Origin: Senimuribacter intestinalis
GTDB taxonomy: Bacteria; Bacillota; Clostridia; Peptostreptococcales; Anaerovoracaceae
Direction of reading: 5' to 3'
Length of the DNA stretch: 64,000 nucleotides
NCBI GenBank assembly: GCA_943192975.1
Contig: CALPCJ010000011.1
Span: 53,946-117,945, forward strand
Positions within the stretch are counted from its first letter, which is position 1, and each line of letters starts with the position of its first letter. The position numbers and the translations under genes were made by a program. The notes beneath the pieces are model-generated. The model worked only from the letters and a program-made list of their open reading frames with translations. It did no database searches and was not told where the DNA came from. Below, piece by piece: positions 17,237 to 24,804 of this stretch.

Positions 17237-18445
17237 CTATTTTACGGTATAAATTGAGACAAATCTGTCTTCCTGTATCACATCAATATTGATTGCCTTC
17301 TTAGGTTCTCCACTTTCATTAAAAGAAATGTCTCCCGAAGCCCCTCCAAAATTTTCCGTCATCAAAAGTGCATCTTTCACTTTGGTGCCGCTTACATCGC
17401 CGGCCTGCTCAATAGCCTGTACTGCAAGCATATATGCATCAAATCCCAGCGCTACGGCCTCAGGCGCCTCATCCTTGCCATAGGCTTTTTTGTATGCGGC
17501 AAGAAACTCCTCATAAAGTGAGCCCGTCACAGTTTCGACTTCTGCACCGTCTGCCGTCTCTGCTGTAAAATCTGCAGCAACAGCTATGGTAATCTGCGGA
17601 TATTTCTGCTGCAGTTTAATCAAGTCGTCACTGTGCCAATCCTTTGGTCCGATAAAGGTTACTGCATTAATACCCGCTTTATCTGCTGCGTCAAACATTT
17701 TTTCTGCATAAGACAGAGATACCGGCATAAAAATCGCCTGTGCTCCTGAAACTTTCAGTCGCTCTGCGAACTTTTCGCAAGTTTTTACGTCCTGCGGAAG
17801 TTCTATGCTTTCTATAATACAGTCTTCTTCGTCTGTCAGCTTTTCAAGTCTGGCAGAAAACTGGCTCACCATCTCTGTGGAGGTATCCTCATCGCGCACC
17901 TTCACGACTGCCGCCTGTTTTAACTGAAGTGCGCTAAACACATACTCCGCCAAGGCTCTGCCTTGACTGGCATCTGTAAATGATACTCTGAAATAGTACG
18001 AATTATTGGCAGTAATCAGCGGATTAGTCGCCGTAACTGCAATTGCCGGAATTTGCTTCTCGCCAAGTTTCTGGCTTGCAATCAGCGATACTGCATCCCC
18101 ATAGCTTCCGAGCACTATAGCCGGCTGCTTCTCTATCAAAGCATCTACTGCGGTTTCTGCCGCATAAATGTTGCTCTGTGTATCAGCATAAATCAGTTCG
18201 ACTTTCTTTCCTGCTATCTCAGGCACCAGATTGTGCGCCAATTCGATTCCCTGTATTTCCAAGTCGCCCATTGGACTGTCATTTCCCGTCTGCGGCTCCA
18301 AAACGCCGATTCTTATCGTGTCGGCAACCTGTCCTTCTTTTTCAAAAAAAGCTTCTTTAAAATTTTGATATGTGCTGCAGCTTGTCATAAAAAAAACGGC
18401 ACAAACCAATCCCGCCGTCAAAGCCGCAAGTCTTGTTCTTCTCAT
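17237..18445 (-). CDS. Branched-chain amino acid-type ABC substrate-binding lipoprotein (orphan)
   Basis: A 402-aa LivJ-like periplasmic-binding-protein fold (Peripla_BP_6). The N-terminus is a lipoprotein signal (hydrophobic core, then MTSC with Cys about residue 23), so it is anchored outside the membrane. IGVLEPQTGNDSPMGDLEIQG marks the start of the first lobe. No permease or ATPase gene is beside it, and it has its own good promoter, so it may serve a distant transporter or act as a sensor. It ends 42 nt before the nifU-like gene. Confidence 0.9.
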   Translation of the reverse strand: MRRTRLAALTAGLVCAVFFMTSCSTYQNFKEAFFEKEGQVADTIRIGVLEPQTGNDSPMGDLEIQGIELAHNLVPEIAGKKVELIYADTQSNIYAAETAVDALIEKQPAIVLGSYGDAVSLIASQKLGEKQIPAIAVTATNPLITANNSYYFRVSFTDASQGRALAEYVFSALQLKQAAVVKVRDEDTSTEMVSQFSARLEKLTDEEDCIIESIELPQDVKTCEKFAERLKVSGAQAIFMPVSLSYAEKMFDAADKAGINAVTFIGPKDWHSDDLIKLQQKYPQITIAVAADFTAETADGAEVETVTGSLYEEFLAAYKKAYGKDEAPEAVALGFDAYMLAVQAIEQAGDVSGTKVKDALLMTENFGGASGDISFNESGEPKKAINIDVIQEDRFVSIYTVK

Positions 18446-18495
18446 AGATTCCCCTCTTCTACCCGAAAGTCTGAGTGTTTACATGGGTACACTTT

Positions 18496-18523
18496 ATTAT
18501 ACTATATTTGAAACAATTGTAAA
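18496..18523 (-). promoter_or_regulatory. Promoter of the orphan binding-protein gene
   Basis: TTTACA (5 of 6), a 16-bp spacer and a perfect TATAAT on the minus strand, about 50 nt upstream of the start. Confidence 0.7.
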
Positions 18524-18579
18524 CCTTTTTTGTGTGAAGCTCCCGTGTTAAAGGCATGAAAATCCGATTGAGAAGGACA

Positions 18580-18858
18580 CTTAACCTAAATTGCGATTAT
18601 TGAAAAAAAGTGTATAAGAGACTTCTCCTGAGACTCTGCGAATCTTGCATTTTATGCAAGATTTTAGGCGAATTCATAAAAAACTCACGCAAAATGCAAA
18701 ACATCAACAAAACAATAGGGGTAAATATCTGCAAGAACAACCATTAAGCAAATTTTTTCAGATGCAGTTATACATTTTTTTAGCATTTTTTATTTCTCGG
18801 TTAAGAATCACCAGTTCCCCTTATACACTTTTTCTAAAAAAGTCCGTTTTAGGTTAAG
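18580..18858. repeat. MITE-like intergenic repeat, copy 1
   Basis: About 279 bp bounded by inverted ends: CTTAACCTAAATTGCG on the left and CGTTTTAGGTTAAG on the right, each followed inward by GTGTATAA or its complement. A second copy at 57993-58270 lies in opposite orientation. The two share the ends, the block GAGAAA/TTCTCGGTTAAGAATC near one end, ACGCAAAATGCAA in the middle, and ATACATTTTTTTAG. No convincing ORF is inside. It is probably a small non-autonomous mobile repeat or a structured RNA; no transposase with matching ends is in the window. Confidence 0.7.
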
Positions 18859-18975
18859 CCATTGCACTGATAAATCACCTTTCAGAGAATCAGTTTTTTC
18901 ATGCGCTTACCGCCCACATGTATTATAAAAAAGGCGCATTCGACAGAATTTTCTAATTATAGACAAACTTCGAAG

Positions 18976-19004
18976 TTGACAAGGAAAACAATGCAAGATA
19001 TACT
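18976..19004 (+). promoter_or_regulatory. Strong sigma-A promoter of the small secreted protein
   Basis: Perfect TTGACA, 17-bp spacer, TATACT (5 of 6). The start codon is 42 nt downstream. Confidence 0.8.
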
Positions 19005-19045
19005 TGCCTTGCGAAAACTTACTCTCATCAAACGAAAGGATAACC

Positions 19046-19456
19046 ATGAAAAAAAAATTCATCTGCATGTTTCTCATGCTCGCTTTAACCCTGGGAATGA
19101 CTTCTGTTTTTGCCTTTGCGGATACAGGTTCGACATATAGTACTGGCGTGGTTGGATTTACCACTAAAAGAGTTAGCGATACGAAAGCAACTGCTGGCGC
19201 TGTTGTACATTTTTCTTCCACAGCTAAAAGCTACACTGTCACTATCACTTTACAAAAAAAATCCGGCAGCAGTTGGGTAACTGCTACCGATATTACCGGC
19301 AATACTATCAAATACACCGGCTCTAATAAATCTAGTGTAATGACTTATGATGAGTGGACTGTAAAAAAAGGGGTTGTCTATAGATTAAAATGTGTTAGTG
19401 TTGATAAATATGACGGTATTCAATACTCCAACACTAGCTATTCCGATCCGTTTTAG
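19046..19456 (+). CDS. Small secreted protein of unknown function
   Basis: 136 aa with a clear Sec signal peptide (MKKKFICMFLMLALTLGM, then AFA-D cleavage near residue 25). The mature part is short, Ser/Thr-rich and probably all-beta, with no Cys in the mature chain except one near the end, and no domain I recognise. ATG 19046 follows GAAAGGAT. A strong promoter and the convergent sigma/anti-sigma pair next door suggest a monocistronic, well-expressed exported protein. It might be an envelope or bacteriocin-like product, but nothing supports a choice. Confidence 0.82.
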   Translation: MKKKFICMFLMLALTLGMTSVFAFADTGSTYSTGVVGFTTKRVSDTKATAGAVVHFSSTAKSYTVTITLQKKSGSSWVTATDITGNTIKYTGSNKSSVMTYDEWTVKKGVVYRLKCVSVDKYDGIQYSNTSYSDPF

Positions 19457-19468
19457 AGATAGTAATTA

Positions 19469-20185
19469 TCATCTCTCTAAAGCGTCCACAATCCTACCAT
19501 ATTCTTCATCAGAAAAGCTTCCTATCAAAGTACATAAATCCTTCCCGATAATAAAATGTATGCTAGCTTCTATATCATCTTTAAATCTAACCTCCACACC
19601 TTCATCAGTTTTAAAAGCTCTATCATAATCTTTGATAATTTCCAACTCAGTTCCTACAGTTTGTGTTAATTGGAATCTTTCCTCATTCTGTACAAATATA
19701 TACGTATATGTATTAAACAGTTCATTTGCCTCTACAGTCAACTTTGAAAATTCATACCCTTCCGGAACATACTGCGGTATCAAAAGCTGCGGGTATTTCT
19801 TTTTCACACTATCAACCTTCTTCCAGTCATCGACGATGATGCTTTCCTCACCTGCATTTTCTCCTGGTTCGCCTCGACCGTCTTTCACAATGGTATTGTT
19901 TCCATCCTCCATTGTAACCGGACCGTTTTTTCCAGCAATTGCAGCGTCCGGCACCAGCAAGTTCATCGCACTAAAAGTACCTGCGCAAACAATCACAATA
20001 CAGGATATCGCAGTCATATACTTTCTCCTTCTAGCTCTACTCCTTTCCTTGGCAGCTGTGACCCAGCCTTCCAACACCTCTGCGTCTAGTTTTGTCTTCT
20101 TCTCGTGTCTCTTCAGTGCCGCTCCTATCTCCTCCATAAACTTCTGCTCGTTCTTCTTCATGTTTTCTCTCTCTTCTCGTTTCAT
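19469..20185 (-). CDS. Putative membrane anti-sigma factor with DUF4367-like C-terminal domain
   Basis: About 238 aa. A charged N-terminal region (residues 1-60) is followed by one membrane segment (YMTAISCIVIVCAGTFSAMNLL) and an extracytoplasmic domain with LLIPQYVPEGYEFSKLTVE and YGRIVDALE, typical of DUF4367 proteins. Such proteins commonly partner ECF sigma factors, and it directly follows one. ATG 20185 is preferred (GAGG at 6 nt) over GTG 20197. It overlaps the sigma reading frame by about 149 nt, unusually long for such a pair. Confidence 0.75.
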   Translation of the reverse strand: MKREERENMKKNEQKFMEEIGAALKRHEKKTKLDAEVLEGWVTAAKERSRARRRKYMTAISCIVIVCAGTFSAMNLLVPDAAIAGKNGPVTMEDGNNTIVKDGRGEPGENAGEESIIVDDWKKVDSVKKKYPQLLIPQYVPEGYEFSKLTVEANELFNTYTYIFVQNEERFQLTQTVGTELEIIKDYDRAFKTDEGVEVRFKDDIEASIHFIIGKDLCTLIGSFSDEEYGRIVDALER

Positions 20186-20699
20186 GCTTTCCCTCACTTA
20201 TCATTTTCTCCAGTTCTTTTTTCGCTCTGCGTTCTATCGTTTTCACCGTATTGTAATTCAGCTTTAAAAGCTTTGCTATCTCCACCATGCTCAATTCCGA
20301 TACATAGCGGAGTCTGATTATTTCCGGCGCTGGCGGCTTCAGACTATTTACCATTTCAAAGATGTCTTCATCGCTGAAGTCTATCTTTGACGCATATTCT
20401 TCTGCGCTAATCCTGTCAAGCTCCTGCTCACAGGACTCGTACAAAAGCTCTTTGTCTTCTCGCCTTTTACTTTTCCTCCCGATTCGTCCCGCTTTTCTCA
20501 TGGCAATTTTATACAATCAAGAATCCATGCTCTCTATGTCCCGCAGCTGATGCAAATGTAAATAAGCTGCAACAAACACTTCCTGCACAACATCATCTCT
20601 GTCGCTGTCTGCCACACCAAAGTGATAAGTTAATCCCAGTATCTTGTCATATTTCTCACAAAGTACTGTTCTTCTTTCTGAAAGTTCTTTTTCTGTCAA
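20037..20699 (-). pseudogene. ECF-type sigma factor gene with an in-frame TGA at a conserved Trp codon
   Basis: Reading straight through one frame gives a complete sigma-70 family ECF factor. Region 2 (CEKYDKILGLTYHF...DDVVQEVFVAAYLHLHQL) lies upstream of 20519, and region 4 (PPAPEIIRLRYVSELSMVEIAKLLKLNYNTVKTIERRAKKEL in outline) downstream. The codon at 20517-20519 is TGA, flanked by ESMDS and LYKIAMRKA. Homologs have Trp there (WLYxIA), so this is a TGG-to-TGA change, with no frameshift. Either the gene is dead, or TGA is read through, or the base is an error. The start is a guess (TTG 20699, close to GGAG). Confidence 0.75.
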
Positions 20700-21007
20700 C
20701 TCTCCTTCTCGCTTTCTTTTGTTTCTCGCTAAATAGCGGTTCCTCTAGTGTATCTCTTTTTTGCCATTTTGAAAAGGAACTCTCAGGGTACTTTTTGAAA
20801 TTTCGACAATTTTTTTGCGAAAAAAGGAGTTTTATCGATAGAATATAAAAATCCGCACCATTTTAATGTAAATATAAGGCAATAGTGCAAGACAAAATCA
20901 AAGAGGTCATCTCACATTGGAGTGAAAAAGAATTCAAATCAAATGTCGGAATGCAGTTTAATCTGATTTAATATGATTGATATGTAATAGCTTATGCTGC
21001 AGAGAAA

Positions 21008-21303
21008 CCGGCGCGCCATAATCTCAAGATTTTTTTGGATATCCGGCGCTCACCCCATGAAAACCGCCATCTTCTAAGCGTTTTTTTGTATACATGGCGC
21101 CAGCCATCCGTCAAACGCCATATTGGGACTCATTTTCTAAAAAACCGGCGCGCACCTGCTGCCTGATACCCACTTTTTTGATATTTTACTGTAGGACGCT
21201 AAAGTCTTTCCGGCTATCTGTCTGCATTCTGTTCTGCCGCCGCCATTTTTTCTAAAAAAGCTTTTCTACATGGCACTTTCTCATAGGTCCGCGCCATGTA
21301 TAC
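21008..21303. repeat. Noncoding stretch with repeated GCCAT/ATGGC motifs
   Basis: The gap 20700-21451 has no supportable gene. Within it CGCCAT, ATGGCG and CCGGCGCGC recur every 30-60 nt as facing pairs, for example CCGCCAT with ATGGCG and GCCAT with ATGGC, often beside TTTTTTCTAAAAAA. Similar motifs fill 51978-52272. It is probably a host-specific degenerate repeat. Confidence 0.45.
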
Positions 21304-21451
21304 AGAAATCAAGTCCAAAAGTGGCACGAGGGCAAATTATGGGCATATCTCGATTCTTTTTCTATTAGATTAACTGCTTAAAGAGGGTGCTGACCCAAGG
21401 AGCGAGAAATCCCGGCATTTCACCCATTAGAGCCCGACCATGGCGAGCAAA

Positions 21452-21491
21452 CAAAAAAGAACCAGAAAACAGGTCTTCCCGCTCTGATTCT
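21452..21491 (-). terminator. Terminator of the Rpn-type nuclease gene
   Basis: Stem AGAATCAGA with TCTGGTTCT (one G-U pair) is followed by TTTTTGTTTG on the minus strand. Confidence 0.65.
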
Positions 21492-21506
21492 TTTCTCCTT
21501 GCTCTA

Positions 21507-22586
21507 CTAGGCAGTTCCTATCTCGTCGATGTGTGCAGCAGATTCTTCTTCAGTTAAGGCATAATACCGCTTCAGCTTCTCTATAATTTGCTCTTTGCTC
21601 TTGCCCTCTTCCAAATTATCTGCGATTAAGATTCGAATTGCTTCCTTTGTGACTTCCTTTGTGACTTCTTCAGTGACCTCTTCGGTGACACTTCTGGTGA
21701 CTTCTTTCGTGACTTCTTTCGTGACCTCTTCGGTAACACTTTTGGTGACTTCTTTTGTCACTCGCTCTGTAGTCTCTTTAGTCGCTTTCTCCGCGGCCTC
21801 AGCTGCGGCTTTAGCTGCTGCTATCTCCGCCGCTTCCTCCGCTCTGATTTCTATGAATTCTTCCATGGTTATGCTCCGCCATGCCATCTTCTCCACCTCC
21901 GCACTATGGGTTCTCAAAAAATCCGCCAAGATGTTTTCTTTGAGGCAGCGCTCTATGGCAGCATCTACTGCTTCTTTTCTGTCCTTTCCTTCTGCAAGAC
22001 CTTCTTTCACATATCGGACAAGAATTCCATATTCTCTCAGCTTTGCACTTCGCTGCAGGACAGGGTTTTGTCTCGCTTCCTCTTCTTCTCCCTCATTGTA
22101 CACCACTTTGATGACTTTTACTACTAATTCTATGGAATTTTCTTTAGGTTCTCCCATGAAGCTGGATGATAATCTCAGTTCGTCCACGTCCCATGGCTCG
22201 TTTCCCGTGTAGATAACAAAAAACTGCGGCGTCGGAATTTTCACCTCCCCTTGCTTAAAAAGTTCTCTGCTGTCCAGCAATATTGCGATATTATTAGCCA
22301 GATATCGAAGCATGCGCAGGGGAATATTCGCAGATATAGTGCTCTGCTGTTCTCCAAACACTAGATATGCAACTGCAATTTCATAGCTCAGGTCGTTTTT
22401 AATTCCATGGTAGATAACATCATCCAGAGTTAAAAAACGAATCTCAGTATCGGGACCGTAGTCGGTTCCTTCCAGTGCATTAAAAAGTTCAATGGCGTTT
22501 TCTTTATCTGAAAACAGCATGCGAAAAATGCTGTCCTGATAGGTTCTCTTGGGTTCTGCTGCTGACTTCCACTTATTTTCTGTCAT
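21507..22586 (-). CDS. Rpn/YhgA-type recombination-promoting nuclease (PD-(D/E)XK family)
   Basis: 359 aa. The N-terminal half (TYQDSIFRMLFSDKENAIELFNALEGTDY, then YEIAVAYLVFGEQQSTI and VIYTGNEPW) matches the Rpn/putative-transposase nuclease family with a PD-(D/E)XK core. From about residue 240 there is an Ala/Glu-rich stretch and then about eleven tandem tetrads of the form VTKE/VTEE, coded by a 12-nt tandem repeat, likely a coiled coil of variable length. Start ATG 22586 follows GGAGGAAG. It is monocistronic. The function of such proteins in this host is unknown. Confidence 0.82.
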   Translation of the reverse strand: MTENKWKSAAEPKRTYQDSIFRMLFSDKENAIELFNALEGTDYGPDTEIRFLTLDDVIYHGIKNDLSYEIAVAYLVFGEQQSTISANIPLRMLRYLANNIAILLDSRELFKQGEVKIPTPQFFVIYTGNEPWDVDELRLSSSFMGEPKENSIELVVKVIKVVYNEGEEEEARQNPVLQRSAKLREYGILVRYVKEGLAEGKDRKEAVDAAIERCLKENILADFLRTHSAEVEKMAWRSITMEEFIEIRAEEAAEIAAAKAAAEAAEKATKETTERVTKEVTKSVTEEVTKEVTKEVTRSVTEEVTEEVTKEVTKEAIRILIADNLEEGKSKEQIIEKLKRYYALTEEESAAHIDEIGTA

Positions 22587-22632
22587 ATCCTTCCTCCTTT
22601 CTTTTGATTTGTAATTTTTTTACTATGATTCC

Positions 22633-22661
22633 ATTATATCCCAACTCTCACAATCACGCAA
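22633..22661 (-). promoter_or_regulatory. Promoter of the Rpn-type gene
   Basis: TTGCGT (3 of 6), 17 bp, perfect TATAAT. A palindrome ATTGGA-AATA-TCCAAT (22686-22701) lies just upstream of it and could be an operator. Confidence 0.55.
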
Positions 22662-22713
22662 CACGTTTTCCCTAAAAAGTCAATAATTGGAAATATCCAA
22701 TTCAATATTCCCA

Positions 22714-22759
22714 CAAAAAAACGCACCCGGGCAGATGTCCTCCCATCTGCCCGGGTGCG
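22714..22759 (-). terminator. Strong terminator after the S9 peptidase gene
   Basis: A perfect 16-bp stem (CGCACCCGGGCAGATG and its complement) with a 6-nt loop is followed by eight T on the minus strand. Confidence 0.95.
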
Positions 22760-22776
22760 CCGCTGCCACCAGCATT

Positions 22777-24783
22777 TTATTTTAAATACTTATCAAACCA
22801 GTCTCTCATCTCTTCCAGCCTGCGCACCCTGTGCTTCGGCTTTCCGGTTCTGCTCATACCGTGATGCTCACCCTTAAATCCGACTACCTTGGAGGGAACT
22901 CCGAAATAAGTCAAAGCTGCGTGCATTTGCAGCGCATTATCGACGGTGCATCTGTAGTCATCCATGCCGTGAATCCAAAGGGTTGGCGTCTTAATATTCG
23001 GCGCATATTTCAGAGGAGATGAATCCCACAAAAAATCCAAATTACCCCATGGCGTCGTCTCATAAGTATCCAGCGCAAAGGATACACCGATATCCGACAT
23101 ACCAAAATCACTGATATTGTTGGCTGAACTCCTGTCGGAAATCGCCGCCTTAAACAGATCAGTATGACCGATAATCCAGTTGGTCATAATCCCTCCGTAG
23201 GAGCCGCCGGTTACACCGAGACGAGTTTCATCCACCCAAGGTAAGCTCTTTGCCGCATAACGGGCAAAGCCCACCAAATCCTCATAGTCGATGGTGCCGT
23301 AGCGCATACGAATATCGCCAAAGTCACCGCCGCGTCCCTCAGAACCAGTAGGATTGCAATAAATTACACCGTATCCCAGCGCTGCAAAATACTGCATGTC
23401 CAGGTTAAATACTTCTCCGTAAGCCACCTGCGGACCGCCGTGAATAAACAGCACCGTCGGATACTTCTTTCCTTCCTCAAATCCTGCCGGTTTCAGATAC
23501 CAGCCCTGCAGCTGCACACCTTCGCTGTTGACGTAAGGCAAACATTCCACAGACGCATAGGCGTATTCTTCCTCCAAATGGGTATTTTCAGAGGATAAGA
23601 GACGGGCTTTGCCGCAGGCTTTGTCCGAAAGATCCTGTACATAAAGTTCCGTGCCTCCAAGACCTCGTACGGCAATCGTGTAGATTTTCTCGCCTACGAT
23701 TTCGTAGTCCAAAAGCTTGCCCTTTTCCTTTATCACCGCAACAGGAAGTTCCTCCTCGTCCGCCCAGTAGAAGAGTCTGGAGGACTCCTTATCCAAAGCG
23801 ATAAAGTAAGTTCCGCCGCTGACCCTGGTCAGCTTGTTCAGATAACCGCTTTTGTAAATAACGTCACAGACCACGCTGTCATAAATGTGATAATCGCCCA
23901 GCGAATTTTTTCGCAGATAGCTTCCATCCCTCAAATTCAGCAAATCAATATATTCGTCCTGATACTCCCCGTGAAGCTTTCGATCGTTTCGGCAGACGAA
24001 AATTTCATCATCGGATAGAGTATCCACATACGTGTACACATAAGTGTCCGACTCATCCAGCGCCGTCACTGCTTTGCTCTGTATATCATAGCGATACAGC
24101 CTGCCCGTGGTATTCTGCACGCCGCCGGAAGCCATGCCGAAGTAAACCACATATTGACTGCGCCATCCTTTCATACCCGTTACAGAAAGACTGTCCGGTG
24201 AAATCTGCGTCAGCTCGCCATTCTCCCACAAAAACATCCTGCCCCTTGCACCATCGCAATAACCCACGCCGTTGTACCAAAACGGCACTTCCTCTGCGAT
24301 AAAGTAGTCCGATTCCTCTGCTTTTATCTCCGCAAAACGCTGCACATCGCCGCCAGCTTTTTTCAGATAGGCATCTTCGTGAAGAGAATCGTCGCAAAGC
24401 AGCACATATCGATTCTCTTCAATCTTGTGAAAATCCAATATATTTTTGTAAACTTTCATAAGCAAGGTACGCCTGCCGGTTGCAGGATTCAGACGGTAAA
24501 AGCAGGTCAGCGGTACGCCTTTGTCCGCAAGGGCAATATCCTCTTCAGCAAGGAGCGCCGTAAAGATAATCTCCTCGCCATCCCAGCGGTACAGGTCAAA
24601 CTTCACATCATCAAGCACCTTGCGGGACTCCTCCGTCTCCGTGTCCAAAAGCCACAAATCCGTCTCGTATCCGTTTCTGACCGTCTTTGATTTAGTATAC
24701 AAAATTTCCGTTTCTTTTCTCTCAAACCCACATAGATTCGTAAACTCCGCAAAAAAATCTGCGCCAATCTTCTTTTTCATCAT
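22777..24783 (-). CDS. S9 family serine peptidase (acylaminoacyl/dipeptidyl aminopeptidase type)
   Basis: About 668 aa with an N-terminal beta-propeller-like region (to about 420) and a C-terminal alpha/beta hydrolase. The catalytic Ser lies in GVTGGSYGGIMTNW, the Asp probably in GMDDYRC, the His in GEHHGMSR. No signal peptide, so cytosolic. ATG 24783 is 8 nt after AAAGGAG; the GTG at 24801 is inside that ribosome site. It lies 21 nt after feoB in the same transcript, an odd partner for iron transport. Confidence 0.92.
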   Translation of the reverse strand: MMKKKIGADFFAEFTNLCGFERKETEILYTKSKTVRNGYETDLWLLDTETEESRKVLDDVKFDLYRWDGEEIIFTALLAEEDIALADKGVPLTCFYRLNPATGRRTLLMKVYKNILDFHKIEENRYVLLCDDSLHEDAYLKKAGGDVQRFAEIKAEESDYFIAEEVPFWYNGVGYCDGARGRMFLWENGELTQISPDSLSVTGMKGWRSQYVVYFGMASGGVQNTTGRLYRYDIQSKAVTALDESDTYVYTYVDTLSDDEIFVCRNDRKLHGEYQDEYIDLLNLRDGSYLRKNSLGDYHIYDSVVCDVIYKSGYLNKLTRVSGGTYFIALDKESSRLFYWADEEELPVAVIKEKGKLLDYEIVGEKIYTIAVRGLGGTELYVQDLSDKACGKARLLSSENTHLEEEYAYASVECLPYVNSEGVQLQGWYLKPAGFEEGKKYPTVLFIHGGPQVAYGEVFNLDMQYFAALGYGVIYCNPTGSEGRGGDFGDIRMRYGTIDYEDLVGFARYAAKSLPWVDETRLGVTGGSYGGIMTNWIIGHTDLFKAAISDRSSANNISDFGMSDIGVSFALDTYETTPWGNLDFLWDSSPLKYAPNIKTPTLWIHGMDDYRCTVDNALQMHAALTYFGVPSKVVGFKGEHHGMSRTGKPKHRVRRLEEMRDWFDKYLK

Positions 24784-24804
24784 CAAAGATTCTCCTTTCA
24801 CGTC

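Noticed and set aside
18645..18857. 70-codon open frame within repeat copy 1
   Set aside because: The frame is not preserved in copy 2, so the repeat is not selected as coding DNA.
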